Source: Bacillaceae bacterium OF18-1A (lineage in GTDB: Bacteria > Bacillota > Bacilli > Bacillales > Bacillaceae_G). Taken from it: a stretch of 7,462 bases of DNA. Every line of letters starts with the position of its first letter. Position 1 is the stretch's first letter. A program made the translations under genes and the position numbers. This document shows positions 1 to 5,137 of this stretch, in pieces. Location of the stretch: contig JAQEWB010000011.1 of NCBI GenBank assembly GCA_027694045.1, forward strand, positions 1 to 7,462, written 5' to 3'. Below the pieces are notes generated by a model. The model did not search any database. It saw nothing but the letters and a program-made list of their open reading frames with translations, and had not been told where the DNA came from.

Positions 1-14
1 TTTGCGACTTCCTT

Positions 15-43
15 ATGTTAACATCTTCGTTTTTCGATGTCAA
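15..43 (-). promoter_or_regulatory. Strong leftward sigma-A-type promoter; its gene lies off the left edge
   Basis: Read on the minus strand, a perfect -35 TTGACA (38-43) is followed by a 17-bp spacer and a -10 TAACAT (15-20) with an extended-10 TG (TGTTAACAT). An A-rich stretch lies just upstream (about 44-66), like an UP element. Transcription would start near position 8 and leave the window at once, so the product cannot be seen. Perfect -35, UP-like A-tracts and a downstream GTCGC resemble promoters of rRNA or tRNA operons in Bacillus; that resemblance is from memory and is inference. Confidence 0.6.
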
Positions 44-66
44 CTAAGTTTTTCAATTTCTTTTTT

Positions 67-285
67 GTCGTTCTCTGCGTTTCCGCATCAGCGACGGTTA
101 TTAATATATCATGCAGAAAAATGAAATGCAACACCTTTTATAAACTTTTTTTTAAACTACCCACATTTCTTTTTTCATATCATATACTTAAACGAAATAT
201 CTCTTTCATGTATAAATAATTCCTACATATATTCTATATAAAGTCACTATATCAAAAAACGTTTTATTCATACACCCTATCATAC
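67..285. other. Non-coding gap before the MgtC-family gene
   Basis: This AT-rich stretch holds no convincing gene. One short structure is visible at 67-95: on the minus strand GTCG/CGAC flank an inner TGCG-GAAA-CGCA hairpin with a GNRA-type loop and a small purine-rich internal loop. AT-rich -10-like hexamers (for example TATAAA at 211-216) occur upstream of the MgtC-family gene, but none has a good -35, so no promoter is assigned. I do not see the long conserved core of a magnesium riboswitch here. Confidence 0.4.
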
Positions 286-292
286 AAGGAGG
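286..292 (+). promoter_or_regulatory. Ribosome binding site deciding the GTG start of the MgtC-family gene
   Basis: AAGGAGG lies 7 nt before the GTG at 300 and 5 nt before an overlapping ATG at 298. Only the GTG frame gives a protein; the ATG frame stops after seven codons (MWTIPIY). The two start codons overlap as ATGTG. Confidence 0.8.
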
Positions 293-299
293 AATACAT

Positions 300-980
300 G
301 TGGACTATACCGATTTACTAATTAAACTAGGTCTCTCGGCCATACTAGGATTCGCCATCGGTTTCGAGCGTGAATTGAAACGAAAACCACTTGGCTTAAA
401 AACTTGTTTAGTTATTTCTATTATTAGTTGCCTCCTAACGATTGTTTCTATTAAAGCAGCTTATAACTTACCACATACTGACCATATGAATATGGATCCC
501 CTTCGACTTGCTGCTCAAATTGTATCAGGAATTGGTTTTTTAGGTGCAGGCGTTATTTTACGAAGAGGAAATGATAGTATTGCTGGACTAACGACCGCCG
601 CTATGATTTGGGGGGCTTCCGGTATTGGTATTGCCGTTGGAGCCGGATTCTATATCGAAGCGATTTTCGGGATGTGTTTCCTTATGATTAGTGTAGAACT
701 TATACCATTTACAATGAAATATGTAGGCCCTAAATCATTTCGCCAACGTGATATCGCCGTTAAACTTGTTGTGCGAAATATGGACAATATCCCGATTGTA
801 ATTGAAGAAATAAAAGAAATGGATATAAAAGTTAAAAATATGAAGCTCAAAACATTAGAAAATGGTTCTCACTATATACATCTCAAATTATCTATTGATC
901 AAAAAAGGCATACTGTCGATGTTTACTACGCCCTCCAGCATCTTGAAAGTGTCCAGCAAACCGAAGTTGAAAGCATGTAA
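300..980 (+). CDS. MgtC/SapB family integral membrane protein
   Basis: This 226-residue protein has the two-part MgtC/SapB layout. The N-terminal half holds about five hydrophobic segments (roughly 5-22, 33-52, 68-88, 94-114, 115-136). Family signatures are GFERELKRKPLGLKT (21-35) and QIVSGIGFLGAGVI (73-86), followed by GLTTAAMIWGASGIGIA. The soluble C-terminal part (about 150-226) fits the ACT-like domain of longer MgtC proteins. It should sit in the cytoplasmic membrane. Family members are linked to growth at low magnesium, acid or envelope stress and, in some pathogens, survival in macrophages; the exact activity in Bacillus is not established. The start is GTG, set by a strong ribosome binding site. 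The gene appears monocistronic: a repeat fragment and an intrinsic terminator follow directly. No promoter is clear upstream. Confidence 0.9.
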   Translation: MDYTDLLIKLGLSAILGFAIGFERELKRKPLGLKTCLVISIISCLLTIVSIKAAYNLPHTDHMNMDPLRLAAQIVSGIGFLGAGVILRRGNDSIAGLTTAAMIWGASGIGIAVGAGFYIEAIFGMCFLMISVELIPFTMKYVGPKSFRQRDIAVKLVVRNMDNIPIVIEEIKEMDIKVKNMKLKTLENGSHYIHLKLSIDQKRHTVDVYYALQHLESVQQTEVESM

Positions 981-987
981 CGTGAAA

Positions 988-1029
988 TAGTGAAACTTTA
1001 ATTAGTGGGGTCTTACTCCCCACTAATAG
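988..1029 (+). repeat. Diverged 5' fragment of the repeat family seen at 6975-7462
   Basis: Starting eight bases after the MgtC-family stop codon, the sequence AGTGAAACTTTAAT and the hairpin that follows match the first 43 bases of the 148-bp unit at the right end (AAGTGACACTTTAAT plus hairpin). Here the stem is ATTAGTGGGG (1001-1010) paired with CCCCACTAAT (1018-1027) around a 7-nt loop. The array has TAATCTGTGG with CCACAGATTA. Where the stems differ, both arms change together. The rest of the unit is missing, so this is a partial or degenerate copy in the same orientation. Confidence 0.65.
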
Positions 1030-1030
1030 C

Positions 1031-1071
1031 AAGACAACCTCCATTTATCAATTAGAGAGGTTGTCTTTTTT
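1031..1071 (+). terminator. Intrinsic terminator of the MgtC-family gene
   Basis: AAGACAACCTC (1031-1041) pairs perfectly with GAGGTTGTCTT (1057-1067) around a 15-nt loop and runs into a T-tract (1066-1071). It works only rightward, since the other side lacks T residues. It separates the MgtC-family gene from yugO. Confidence 0.85.
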
Positions 1072-1072
1072 C

Positions 1073-1078
1073 TATAAT
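1073..1078 (+). promoter_or_regulatory. Candidate -10 box for yugO
   Basis: A perfect TATAAT begins right after the T-tract of the preceding terminator and 45 bp before the yugO start. No good -35 is visible at 16-18 bp, where the terminator stem lies, so the call is tentative. Some promoter is needed here because the terminator should block read-through. Confidence 0.4.
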
Positions 1079-1122
1079 GGTAACAATGAATGTAGTCCTG
1101 CAAAGTAAGGAGGAATAAAAAA

Positions 1123-2118
1123 ATGAAATCCCGTCCGAATTTAGTAGATACATTTCGTGATTCCATTATTTTTCGTTTAATTTGTTTTATTATTGTACTC
1201 ACTGCTTTTTCTGGCTTTCTTATACATAAATTAGAACCTGCTCACTTCACCACGTGGTTTGACGGAATTTGGTGGTCAATCGTTACAATTTTCACAGTTG
1301 GATATGGTGATTTTGCACCCCATACAACGATAGGAAAATTAATCGGTATAGGTATCATTCTATTAGGAACTGGATTTTGTTCTTATTATATGGTTCTATT
1401 CGCTACTGAAATGATTAATAAACAATATATGAAAATTAAAGGGGAAGAAGCTGCTACCTCTAGTGGACATATGATTATCATCGGCTGGAACGAACGCGCA
1501 AAACATGTTGTAAAACAAATGCGCATATTACAGCCAAACCTTGATATCGTTTTAATTGATGAAACACTTTCCTTGCTTCCAAAGCCTTTTCATCATTTAG
1601 AATTTATAAAAGGGTGTCCACATCACGACCAAACTTTATTAAAAGCTAACATTACAACGGCACACACTATATTAATAACGGCTGATAAAGAAAAAAACGA
1701 AAGCTTAGCGGATACAGAATCTATTTTAAATATTTTAACTGCCAAAGGACTGAATCCAAACATCCACTGTATTGCTGAACTTCTAACTTCTGAACAAATT
1801 CAAAATGCAACGAGAGCTGGTGTATCCGAAATTATAGAAGGAAATAAATTAACGAGCTACGTATTTACTGCGTCTCTTTTATTCCCTTCCATTTCAGGCG
1901 TACTATTCTCACTTTATGATGAAATCTCTGATAACAAACTACAACTGATGGAACTTTCCGAATCATGCACCGGACAAACTTTCGCAAATTGTAGCTACAC
2001 TCTTTTAAAACAAAACATTCTCTTATTAGGTATAAAGCGCGACGAGCAATATATGATTAATCCCGTTCATTCCTTTGTTCTTATTGAAAGCGACATACTT
2101 ATTGTTATTCACCATTAA
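1123..2118 (+). CDS. yugO: Potassium channel with RCK (TrkA-N) domain, YugO-like
   Basis: This 331-residue two-helix potassium channel has a cytoplasmic regulatory domain. Transmembrane helix 1 is about 17-36. The pore helix and selectivity filter are WWSIVTIFTVGYGD (50-63), with the diagnostic TVGYGD at 58-63. Helix 2 is about 70-95. A Rossmann-type RCK domain begins near 115 with HMIIIGWNERAKHVV and ends its second strand in IVLIDE (142-147), as in ligand-gated RCK channels such as MthK. The last ~80 residues fit a TrkA-C-like lobe. It should act as a membrane tetramer gating K+ flux. The B. subtilis relative YugO is linked to biofilm formation and electrical signalling. AAGGAGG (1107-1113) lies 9 nt before the ATG. 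The Mistic (mstX) gene, which in B. subtilis precedes yugO, is absent. The 3' end overlaps convergent yugN by 14 bp. Confidence 0.92.
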   Translation: MKSRPNLVDTFRDSIIFRLICFIIVLTAFSGFLIHKLEPAHFTTWFDGIWWSIVTIFTVGYGDFAPHTTIGKLIGIGIILLGTGFCSYYMVLFATEMINKQYMKIKGEEAATSSGHMIIIGWNERAKHVVKQMRILQPNLDIVLIDETLSLLPKPFHHLEFIKGCPHHDQTLLKANITTAHTILITADKEKNESLADTESILNILTAKGLNPNIHCIAELLTSEQIQNATRAGVSEIIEGNKLTSYVFTASLLFPSISGVLFSLYDEISDNKLQLMELSESCTGQTFANCSYTLLKQNILLLGIKRDEQYMINPVHSFVLIESDILIVIHH

Positions 2119-2518
2119 GAAAATGGCTTTCTAGTTCTTGCACGAGCACTTTCCCAATATTAATATACTTTCTTTTCACATCTCCATCTGGATCTTTCGG
2201 TTCAGCAAATTGATCGAATCCGCTCGTTCCAGCTGTTAAAGCATTCACATTATCATCTAGTTCGTCTTGATACACGTGTGAAAGAATATATGGCGTTTCA
2301 AGGCGAACTACTACACCAGGTACATCTAATTCTCCATCTACTGCTGTAAATGGTATTCGTAAAAATTGATATCCGCCTTCTTCATCTAGTTTGTAATCAA
2401 AGCATCCTTTATCGTAATCCCAATTGCCACCGATGCTATATCCAAGTGGTTTCATAACCTCTTCTAATTTATATAACGCATATGTATGTCCCTCTAATTT
2501 TGATTGAATCGGAATCAA
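2105..2518 (-). CDS. yugN: YugN-like family protein, function unknown
   Basis: This small acidic soluble protein (about 137 residues) is recognised as YugN-like from IPIQSKLEG near the start, the GYSIGGNWDYDKGCFDY block and the C-terminal FDQFAEPKDPDGDVK block. There is no signal peptide or membrane segment. No activity is known to me for the family. The preferred start is TTG at 2518: AGGAGG (2526-2531) is 7 nt from it but only 1 nt from the ATG at 2524, which would add two residues (Met-Asp). The gene follows pgi on the same strand but is cut off from it by a strong terminator, so it probably has its own promoter (TATAAT at 2554-2559). Its 3' end overlaps yugO tail to tail, with no terminator of its own in view. 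Confidence 0.85.
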   Translation of the reverse strand: MIPIQSKLEGHTYALYKLEEVMKPLGYSIGGNWDYDKGCFDYKLDEEGGYQFLRIPFTAVDGELDVPGVVVRLETPYILSHVYQDELDDNVNALTAGTSGFDQFAEPKDPDGDVKRKYINIGKVLVQELESHFLNGE

Positions 2519-2525
2519 GTCCATC

Positions 2526-2531
2526 CCTCCT
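2526..2531 (-). promoter_or_regulatory. Ribosome binding site that favours a TTG start for yugN
   Basis: AGGAGG on the minus strand is separated by one base from the ATG at 2524, which is too close for normal initiation. It lies 7 nt from the in-frame TTG at 2518, an optimal distance. The protein would then begin Met-Ile-Pro-Ile-Gln. Confidence 0.6.
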
Positions 2532-2553
2532 AGACTTTTCCTTTAGCATACCC

Positions 2554-2559
2554 ATTATA
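2554..2559 (-). promoter_or_regulatory. Candidate -10 box for yugN
   Basis: A perfect TATAAT on the minus strand lies about 30 bp before the yugN start, between the pgi terminator and the yugN ribosome binding site. The -35 region is poor (AAGGTC at 17 bp), so only the -10 is supported. Confidence 0.35.
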
Positions 2560-2589
2560 GGTTGAATATACCGATGGACCTTTCGATAA

Positions 2590-2631
2590 AATAATAAAAA
2601 ACGACCGGAAATCCGGTCGTTTTTTATTATT
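2590..2631. terminator. Symmetrical, bidirectional intrinsic terminator between pgi and yugN
   Basis: A near-perfect inverted repeat has a GC core ACGACCGG (2601-2608) paired with CCGGTCGT (2613-2620), flanked by AATAATAAAAA on one side and its complement on the other. Each direction sees an A-tract before and a T-tract after the stem. Leftward it ends pgi, whose stop codon lies inside the repeat. Rightward it could stop a yugO transcript that has run across yugN. Confidence 0.9.
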
Positions 2632-3979
2632 TTAAACGCTCTTCTAATTCTGCTTTTAATTCTTCAAATCCTGGTTTACCAAGTAAAGCAAACATGTTTT
2701 TCTTGTATGCTTCTACTCCTGGTTGGTCAAATGGATTTACGCCTAATAAGTAGCCGCTCATCGCACATGCTTTTTCGAAGAAGTATACAAGGTAACCGAA
2801 TGTGTACTCATTTAACTCAGGAATATTTACGATTAAGTTTGGTACTCCGCCATCGCTATGTGCAAGTAATGTACCTTCGTATGCTTTTGTGTTTACGAAG
2901 TCTACCGTTTCACCAGCAAGGTAGTTTAATCCATCTAGATCGTTGTCTTCTGATTCGATTGTTAGTTCATGTGTAGATTTACCTACTTTAAGAACTGTTT
3001 CAAATAAGTCACGACGACCTTCTTGAACGTATTGACCTAATGAGTGTAAGTCAGTTGAGAAGTTTGCTGAGGATGGGAAAATACCTTTTTGATCTTTTCC
3101 TTCACTTTCACCAAATAACTGTTTCCACCACTCAGCGAAGTATTGAAGTGCTGGCTCATAGTTAACAAGCATTTCAATTGTTTTTCCTTTATTGTATAAA
3201 GCGTTACGAACTACTGCATATTGGTAAGCTGGGTTTTCTTCTAGTTCTGATGCACCGAAGTCTTCACGACCAGCAGCTGCACCTTTCATCATCTCTTCAA
3301 TATTTAAGCCACTTACTGCGATTGGTAATAAACCAACTGGCGTTAATACAGAGAAACGACCTCCAACATCATCTGGAATAACAAATGTTTCGTAGCCTTC
3401 GTTATCAGCTAATGTTTTTAATGCACCACGTGCTTTATCTGTAGTTGCATAAATACGTTTGCGAGCTTCTTCTTTTCCATACTTTTCTTCTAATAACTTA
3501 CGGAAAATACGGAATGCTAGTGCTGGCTCTGTTGTTGTACCTGATTTGGAAATAACGTTAATAGAGAAGTCTTTGCCTTCTAATACATCCATTAAATCTT
3601 TCATGTAAGTGGAGCTAATGTTTTGTCCAACAAATAGCACTTGTGGAGTTTTACGTTGTTCTTTAGAAAGTGTGTTGTAGAAAGAATGGTTTAACATTTC
3701 AATTGCTGCACGTGCTCCTAGGTAAGAACCACCAATACCTACAACAAGTAAAATGTCAGAGTCATTTTTAATTTTTTCTGCGCATTTTTGAATGCGAGTG
3801 AATTCTTCTTTGTCATATTGAAGCGGAAGGTCTACCCACCCAAGGAAATCGTTCCCAGCTCCAGTTTTTTCGTGGATTGCATGATGTGTTACTTTCACTG
3901 CATCACGTAAATAAGTGATTTCATGTTCACCGATGAAGGATAACGCTTTAGAATAGTCGAACGTTACATGTGTACTCAT
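2627..3979 (-). CDS. pgi: Glucose-6-phosphate isomerase
   Basis: This full-length 450-residue enzyme interconverts glucose-6-phosphate and fructose-6-phosphate in the cytoplasm (glycolysis and gluconeogenesis). Family marks visible in order are [12 protein letters not shown] (81-92), the phosphate-binding SKSGTTTEP (144-152), signature [14 protein letters not shown] (203-216), ESEGK (291-295), LHSLGQ with His312, and the C-terminal signature around [12 protein letters not shown] (415-426). Glu291, His312 and Lys426 correspond to the catalytic residues of bacterial PGI. The ATG at 3979 is chosen because GGAGGG (3987-3992) is 7 nt away and it gives the usual Bacillus length. An in-frame TTG at 3994 overlaps that ribosome binding site and is unlikely. 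A candidate promoter lies about 40 bp upstream and a strong terminator follows at once, so the gene looks monocistronic. Confidence 0.98.
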   Translation of the reverse strand: MSTHVTFDYSKALSFIGEHEITYLRDAVKVTHHAIHEKTGAGNDFLGWVDLPLQYDKEEFTRIQKCAEKIKNDSDILLVVGIGGSYLGARAAIEMLNHSFYNTLSKEQRKTPQVLFVGQNISSTYMKDLMDVLEGKDFSINVISKSGTTTEPALAFRIFRKLLEEKYGKEEARKRIYATTDKARGALKTLADNEGYETFVIPDDVGGRFSVLTPVGLLPIAVSGLNIEEMMKGAAAGREDFGASELEENPAYQYAVVRNALYNKGKTIEMLVNYEPALQYFAEWWKQLFGESEGKDQKGIFPSSANFSTDLHSLGQYVQEGRRDLFETVLKVGKSTHELTIESEDNDLDGLNYLAGETVDFVNTKAYEGTLLAHSDGGVPNLIVNIPELNEYTFGYLVYFFEKACAMSGYLLGVNPFDQPGVEAYKKNMFALLGKPGFEELKAELEERLK

Positions 3980-3986
3980 CTTTTTT

Positions 3987-3992
3987 CCCTCC
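3987..3992 (-). promoter_or_regulatory. Ribosome binding site fixing the pgi start
   Basis: GGAGGG on the minus strand lies 7 nt before the ATG at 3979. It overlaps the upstream in-frame TTG at 3994, which argues against that longer start. Confidence 0.75.
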
Positions 3993-4018
3993 AATTATGT
4001 ATATGTATTTCTGTATTC

Positions 4019-4047
4019 ACTTTAGCGAAACTGAACTTGTAAATCAA
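4019..4047 (-). promoter_or_regulatory. Candidate sigma-A promoter for pgi
   Basis: On the minus strand TTGATT (4042-4047) and TAAAGT (4019-4024) are separated by exactly 17 bp. Each matches the consensus at four of six positions. It would give a leader of roughly 30 nt before the pgi start. Confidence 0.4.
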
Positions 4048-4089
4048 GCGATTAGGCAATTGTAAACGTAACCAATATTTATTTTTTAG

Positions 4090-4147
4090 AAAAAGTTCAC
4101 TTTTTGCATAAAAATTCGCATTTTTCGGTATAGATGTATATACATCT
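4090..4147. promoter_or_regulatory. Three consecutive inverted repeats in the pgi-yuzA divergent region
   Basis: Three short palindromes sit end to end. AAAAAGT-tc-ACTTTTT spans 4090-4105. AAAAAT-tcgc-ATTTTT spans 4110-4125. A perfect 16-bp palindrome, AGATGTATATACATCT, spans 4132-4147. The last has the size and symmetry of a dimeric repressor operator. They lie upstream of both divergent genes and do not overlap the pgi promoter candidate. No regulator is assigned. Confidence 0.45.
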
Positions 4148-4194
4148 CTTTCCGCTTATTTTTTATGTATAAAAGTAACATAATTACGCCATTC

Positions 4195-4215
4195 TATAAA
4201 AGAGTTAATTAACTC
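4195..4215 (+). promoter_or_regulatory. Candidate yuzA -10 box abutting a 14-bp palindrome
   Basis: TATAAA (4195-4200) is followed directly by the perfect palindrome GAGTTAATTAACTC (4202-4215), about 40 bp before the yuzA start. The palindrome would cover the transcription start, a typical operator position. No good -35 is seen, so the promoter part is weak. Confidence 0.35.
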
Positions 4216-4254
4216 ATCTCTTACTCATGCTTCACAATTAAGGGGGGCCTTTTC

Positions 4255-4488
4255 ATGAGTACATTGCAACGTATCGCATTAGTCTTCACTGTAATTGGCG
4301 CTGTGAACTGGGGACTAATCGGGTTCTTCCAGTTTGACTTAGTAGCAGCCATTTTCGGTGGACAAAACTCCGCTCTCGCACGTATTATTTACGGCATCGT
4401 TGGTATATCTGGGTTAATTAATCTTGGTTTACTCTTTAAACCATCCGAAAATCTCGGTACACACCCAGAAACAAACGAAATTCGCTAA
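4255..4488 (+). CDS. yuzA: DUF378 family small membrane protein, YuzA-like
   Basis: This 77-residue protein has two hydrophobic segments (about 7-25 and 41-61) and a short polar C-terminal tail. The VIGAVNWGLIGFFQFDLV block (13-30), with its Asn-Trp-Gly-Leu core, and the later YGIVGISGLINL are typical of DUF378, a widespread small membrane family without a proven function. The start ATG is well supported by AAGGGGGG (4240-4247), 7 nt upstream. That run of six Gs is an unusual ribosome binding site and would be open to pairing with C-rich RNAs. The gene stands alone, divergent from pgi, with palindromes upstream and a long structured 3' region shared with convergent yugI. Confidence 0.88.
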   Translation: MSTLQRIALVFTVIGAVNWGLIGFFQFDLVAAIFGGQNSALARIIYGIVGISGLINLGLLFKPSENLGTHPETNEIR

Positions 4489-4491
4489 CCA

Positions 4492-4519
4492 GTATGTCTT
4501 TACTTCACCTCCGACATAC
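4492..4519 (+). other. Hairpin after yuzA with an anti-Shine-Dalgarno-like loop
   Basis: GTATGTC (4492-4498) pairs with GACATAC (4513-4519). The 14-nt loop ends in TCACCTCC (4505-4512), identical to the anti-Shine-Dalgarno core near the 3' end of 16S rRNA. The hairpin starts four bases after the yuzA stop codon. As RNA, the loop could pair with ribosome binding sites; this is inference. Confidence 0.5.
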
Positions 4520-4520
4520 G

Positions 4521-4553
4521 AATATGATTGCTTGCAATCATATTTGCAAATAT
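4521..4553. other. Two overlapping perfect palindromes
   Basis: AATATGATTGC (4521-4531) pairs with GCAATCATATT (4534-4544), leaving two central bases. Sharing its right arm is a second perfect palindrome, ATATTTGCAAATAT (4540-4553). The two structures exclude each other. There is no clear T-run, so this is not a standard terminator. Confidence 0.5.
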
Positions 4554-4562
4554 ATATCATAA

Positions 4563-4610
4563 GACAAAGTAAAAGAGGAACGCTCATACGCGCTCCTCTT
4601 TTACTTTGTT
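4563..4610. terminator. Bidirectional terminator between convergent yuzA and yugI
   Basis: CAAAGTAAAAGAGGA (4565-4579) pairs perfectly with TCCTCTTTTACTTTG (4594-4608), with an inner CGC/GCG extension. The GC-rich core is followed by a T-rich stretch in both directions. The yugI stop codon (4601-4603) lies inside the stem, so the same bases end translation and transcription of yugI. Confidence 0.8.
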
Positions 4611-4945
4611 ACCTCAGACTCTTCAATCCACTCTGTCAGCTTTTCTCGCAGCGTATTAAATCCGTCCTTAGATGGATTCGGTATAACAATCCGCCCTTGT
4701 TTTCTTTTCGCCGCTTTTAACGATAAACTCATTTTTCTGTGCTCTTCATCAATTGAAAGTACTTTTACTTCTACTGTATCGCCGACTTTCAAAAAGTCAT
4801 GAATATCCTTTACATATCCATTTGTAATTTCAGATATATGCACAAGTCCTTGTGTTTCCGCATCTAACGCTACAAATGCACCGTAATCTTGAATTCCAGT
4901 CACTTTCCCTGTTACAACCACTCCTGTTGTATATTGTTCTGACAT
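4601..4945 (-). CDS. yugI: S1 RNA-binding domain protein, general stress protein 13 (YugI)
   Basis: This 114-residue protein has one S1 (OB-fold) domain at about residues 8-75: VVVTGKVTGIQDYGAFVALD, then GLVHISEI, then VGDTVEVKVLSIDEEHRKMSLSL. A short basic linker leads to GFNTLREKLTEWIEES, the conserved C-terminal helix of the YugI/GSP13 group. Such proteins bind ribosomes or RNA and affect translation under stress. The ATG at 4945 is chosen because GGGAG (4954-4958) is 8 nt upstream; an ATG at 4960 would add five residues with a weaker site. The linker is shorter than I recall for B. subtilis YugI (about 130 residues). A promoter at 5082-5110 predicts an unusually long leader of about 130 nt. 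The stop codon sits in the shared terminator stem. Confidence 0.9.
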   Translation of the reverse strand: MSEQYTTGVVVTGKVTGIQDYGAFVALDAETQGLVHISEITNGYVKDIHDFLKVGDTVEVKVLSIDEEHRKMSLSLKAAKRKQGRIVIPNPSKDGFNTLREKLTEWIEESEVTK

Positions 4946-5075
4946 ATGAAACACTCCCATACGTTTACCTTTTTCTCTACGAATGTAGATTGCAAAACAG
5001 ATGTACTTATTTTAAATATCCGATTAATGAGTACATATTCTAAGTAACACTCCCTAGAACGCGTACACCTTATAT
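4946..5075 (-). promoter_or_regulatory. Long yugI leader with a stem-loop and a possible 9-codon ORF
   Basis: The predicted transcript runs about 130 nt before the yugI start. On the minus strand it contains ATGTACT (5030-5036) complementary to AGTACAT (5001-5007), a 7-bp stem with a 22-nt loop. The first arm holds an ATG opening a 9-codon reading frame (5007-5036, MYSLIGYLK). GGGAGTGTT, present at the real yugI ribosome binding site (4950-4958), recurs at 5046-5054. The spacing from that second copy to the small ATG is long, so translation of the short frame is doubtful. Confidence 0.3.
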
Positions 5076-5081
5076 TAGTAA

Positions 5082-5110
5082 ATTATACCACTATGATAGA
5101 ACTCATTCAA
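5082..5110 (-). promoter_or_regulatory. Extended-10 sigma-A promoter for yugI
   Basis: On the minus strand TTGAAT (5105-5110) and a perfect TATAAT (5082-5087) are 17 bp apart, and TGG precedes the -10, giving a full extended-10 element. This is among the best promoters in the window. It gives yugI its own transcription independent of alaR-alaT. Confidence 0.65.
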
Positions 5111-5137
5111 AATTCACGAAAAATTTCCCACAGTACG

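Noticed and set aside
37..219. A 60-codon plus-strand frame with a hydrophobic start
   Set aside because: It has no ribosome binding site, its ATG lies within the -35 region of the leftward promoter, and its composition is just that of T-rich DNA.
44..297. Magnesium riboswitch (M-box) ahead of the MgtC-family gene
   Set aside because: The gap is long enough, but I could not find the conserved core or a terminator/antiterminator pair before the start.
1429..1473. Possible internal start in yugO producing a free RCK domain, as in MthK
   Set aside because: Met codons occur after helix 2 (codons 103 and 117), but none has a Shine-Dalgarno sequence at a workable distance.
2707..3381. Plus-strand frames antisense to pgi
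   Set aside because: They are shadows of the well-conserved pgi coding sequence, with no ribosome binding sites.
4492..4512. Minus-strand ribosome binding site (GGAGGTGA, complement of 4505-4512) for an unseen gene
   Set aside because: No start codon followed by an open frame lies at a suitable distance on that strand; the site is better read as the plus-strand hairpin loop.
4424..4720. A 98-codon plus-strand frame running from yuzA into yugI
   Set aside because: It overlaps the end of yuzA in another frame, crosses three hairpins including the terminator, lies antisense to yugI, and its protein looks like no real family.
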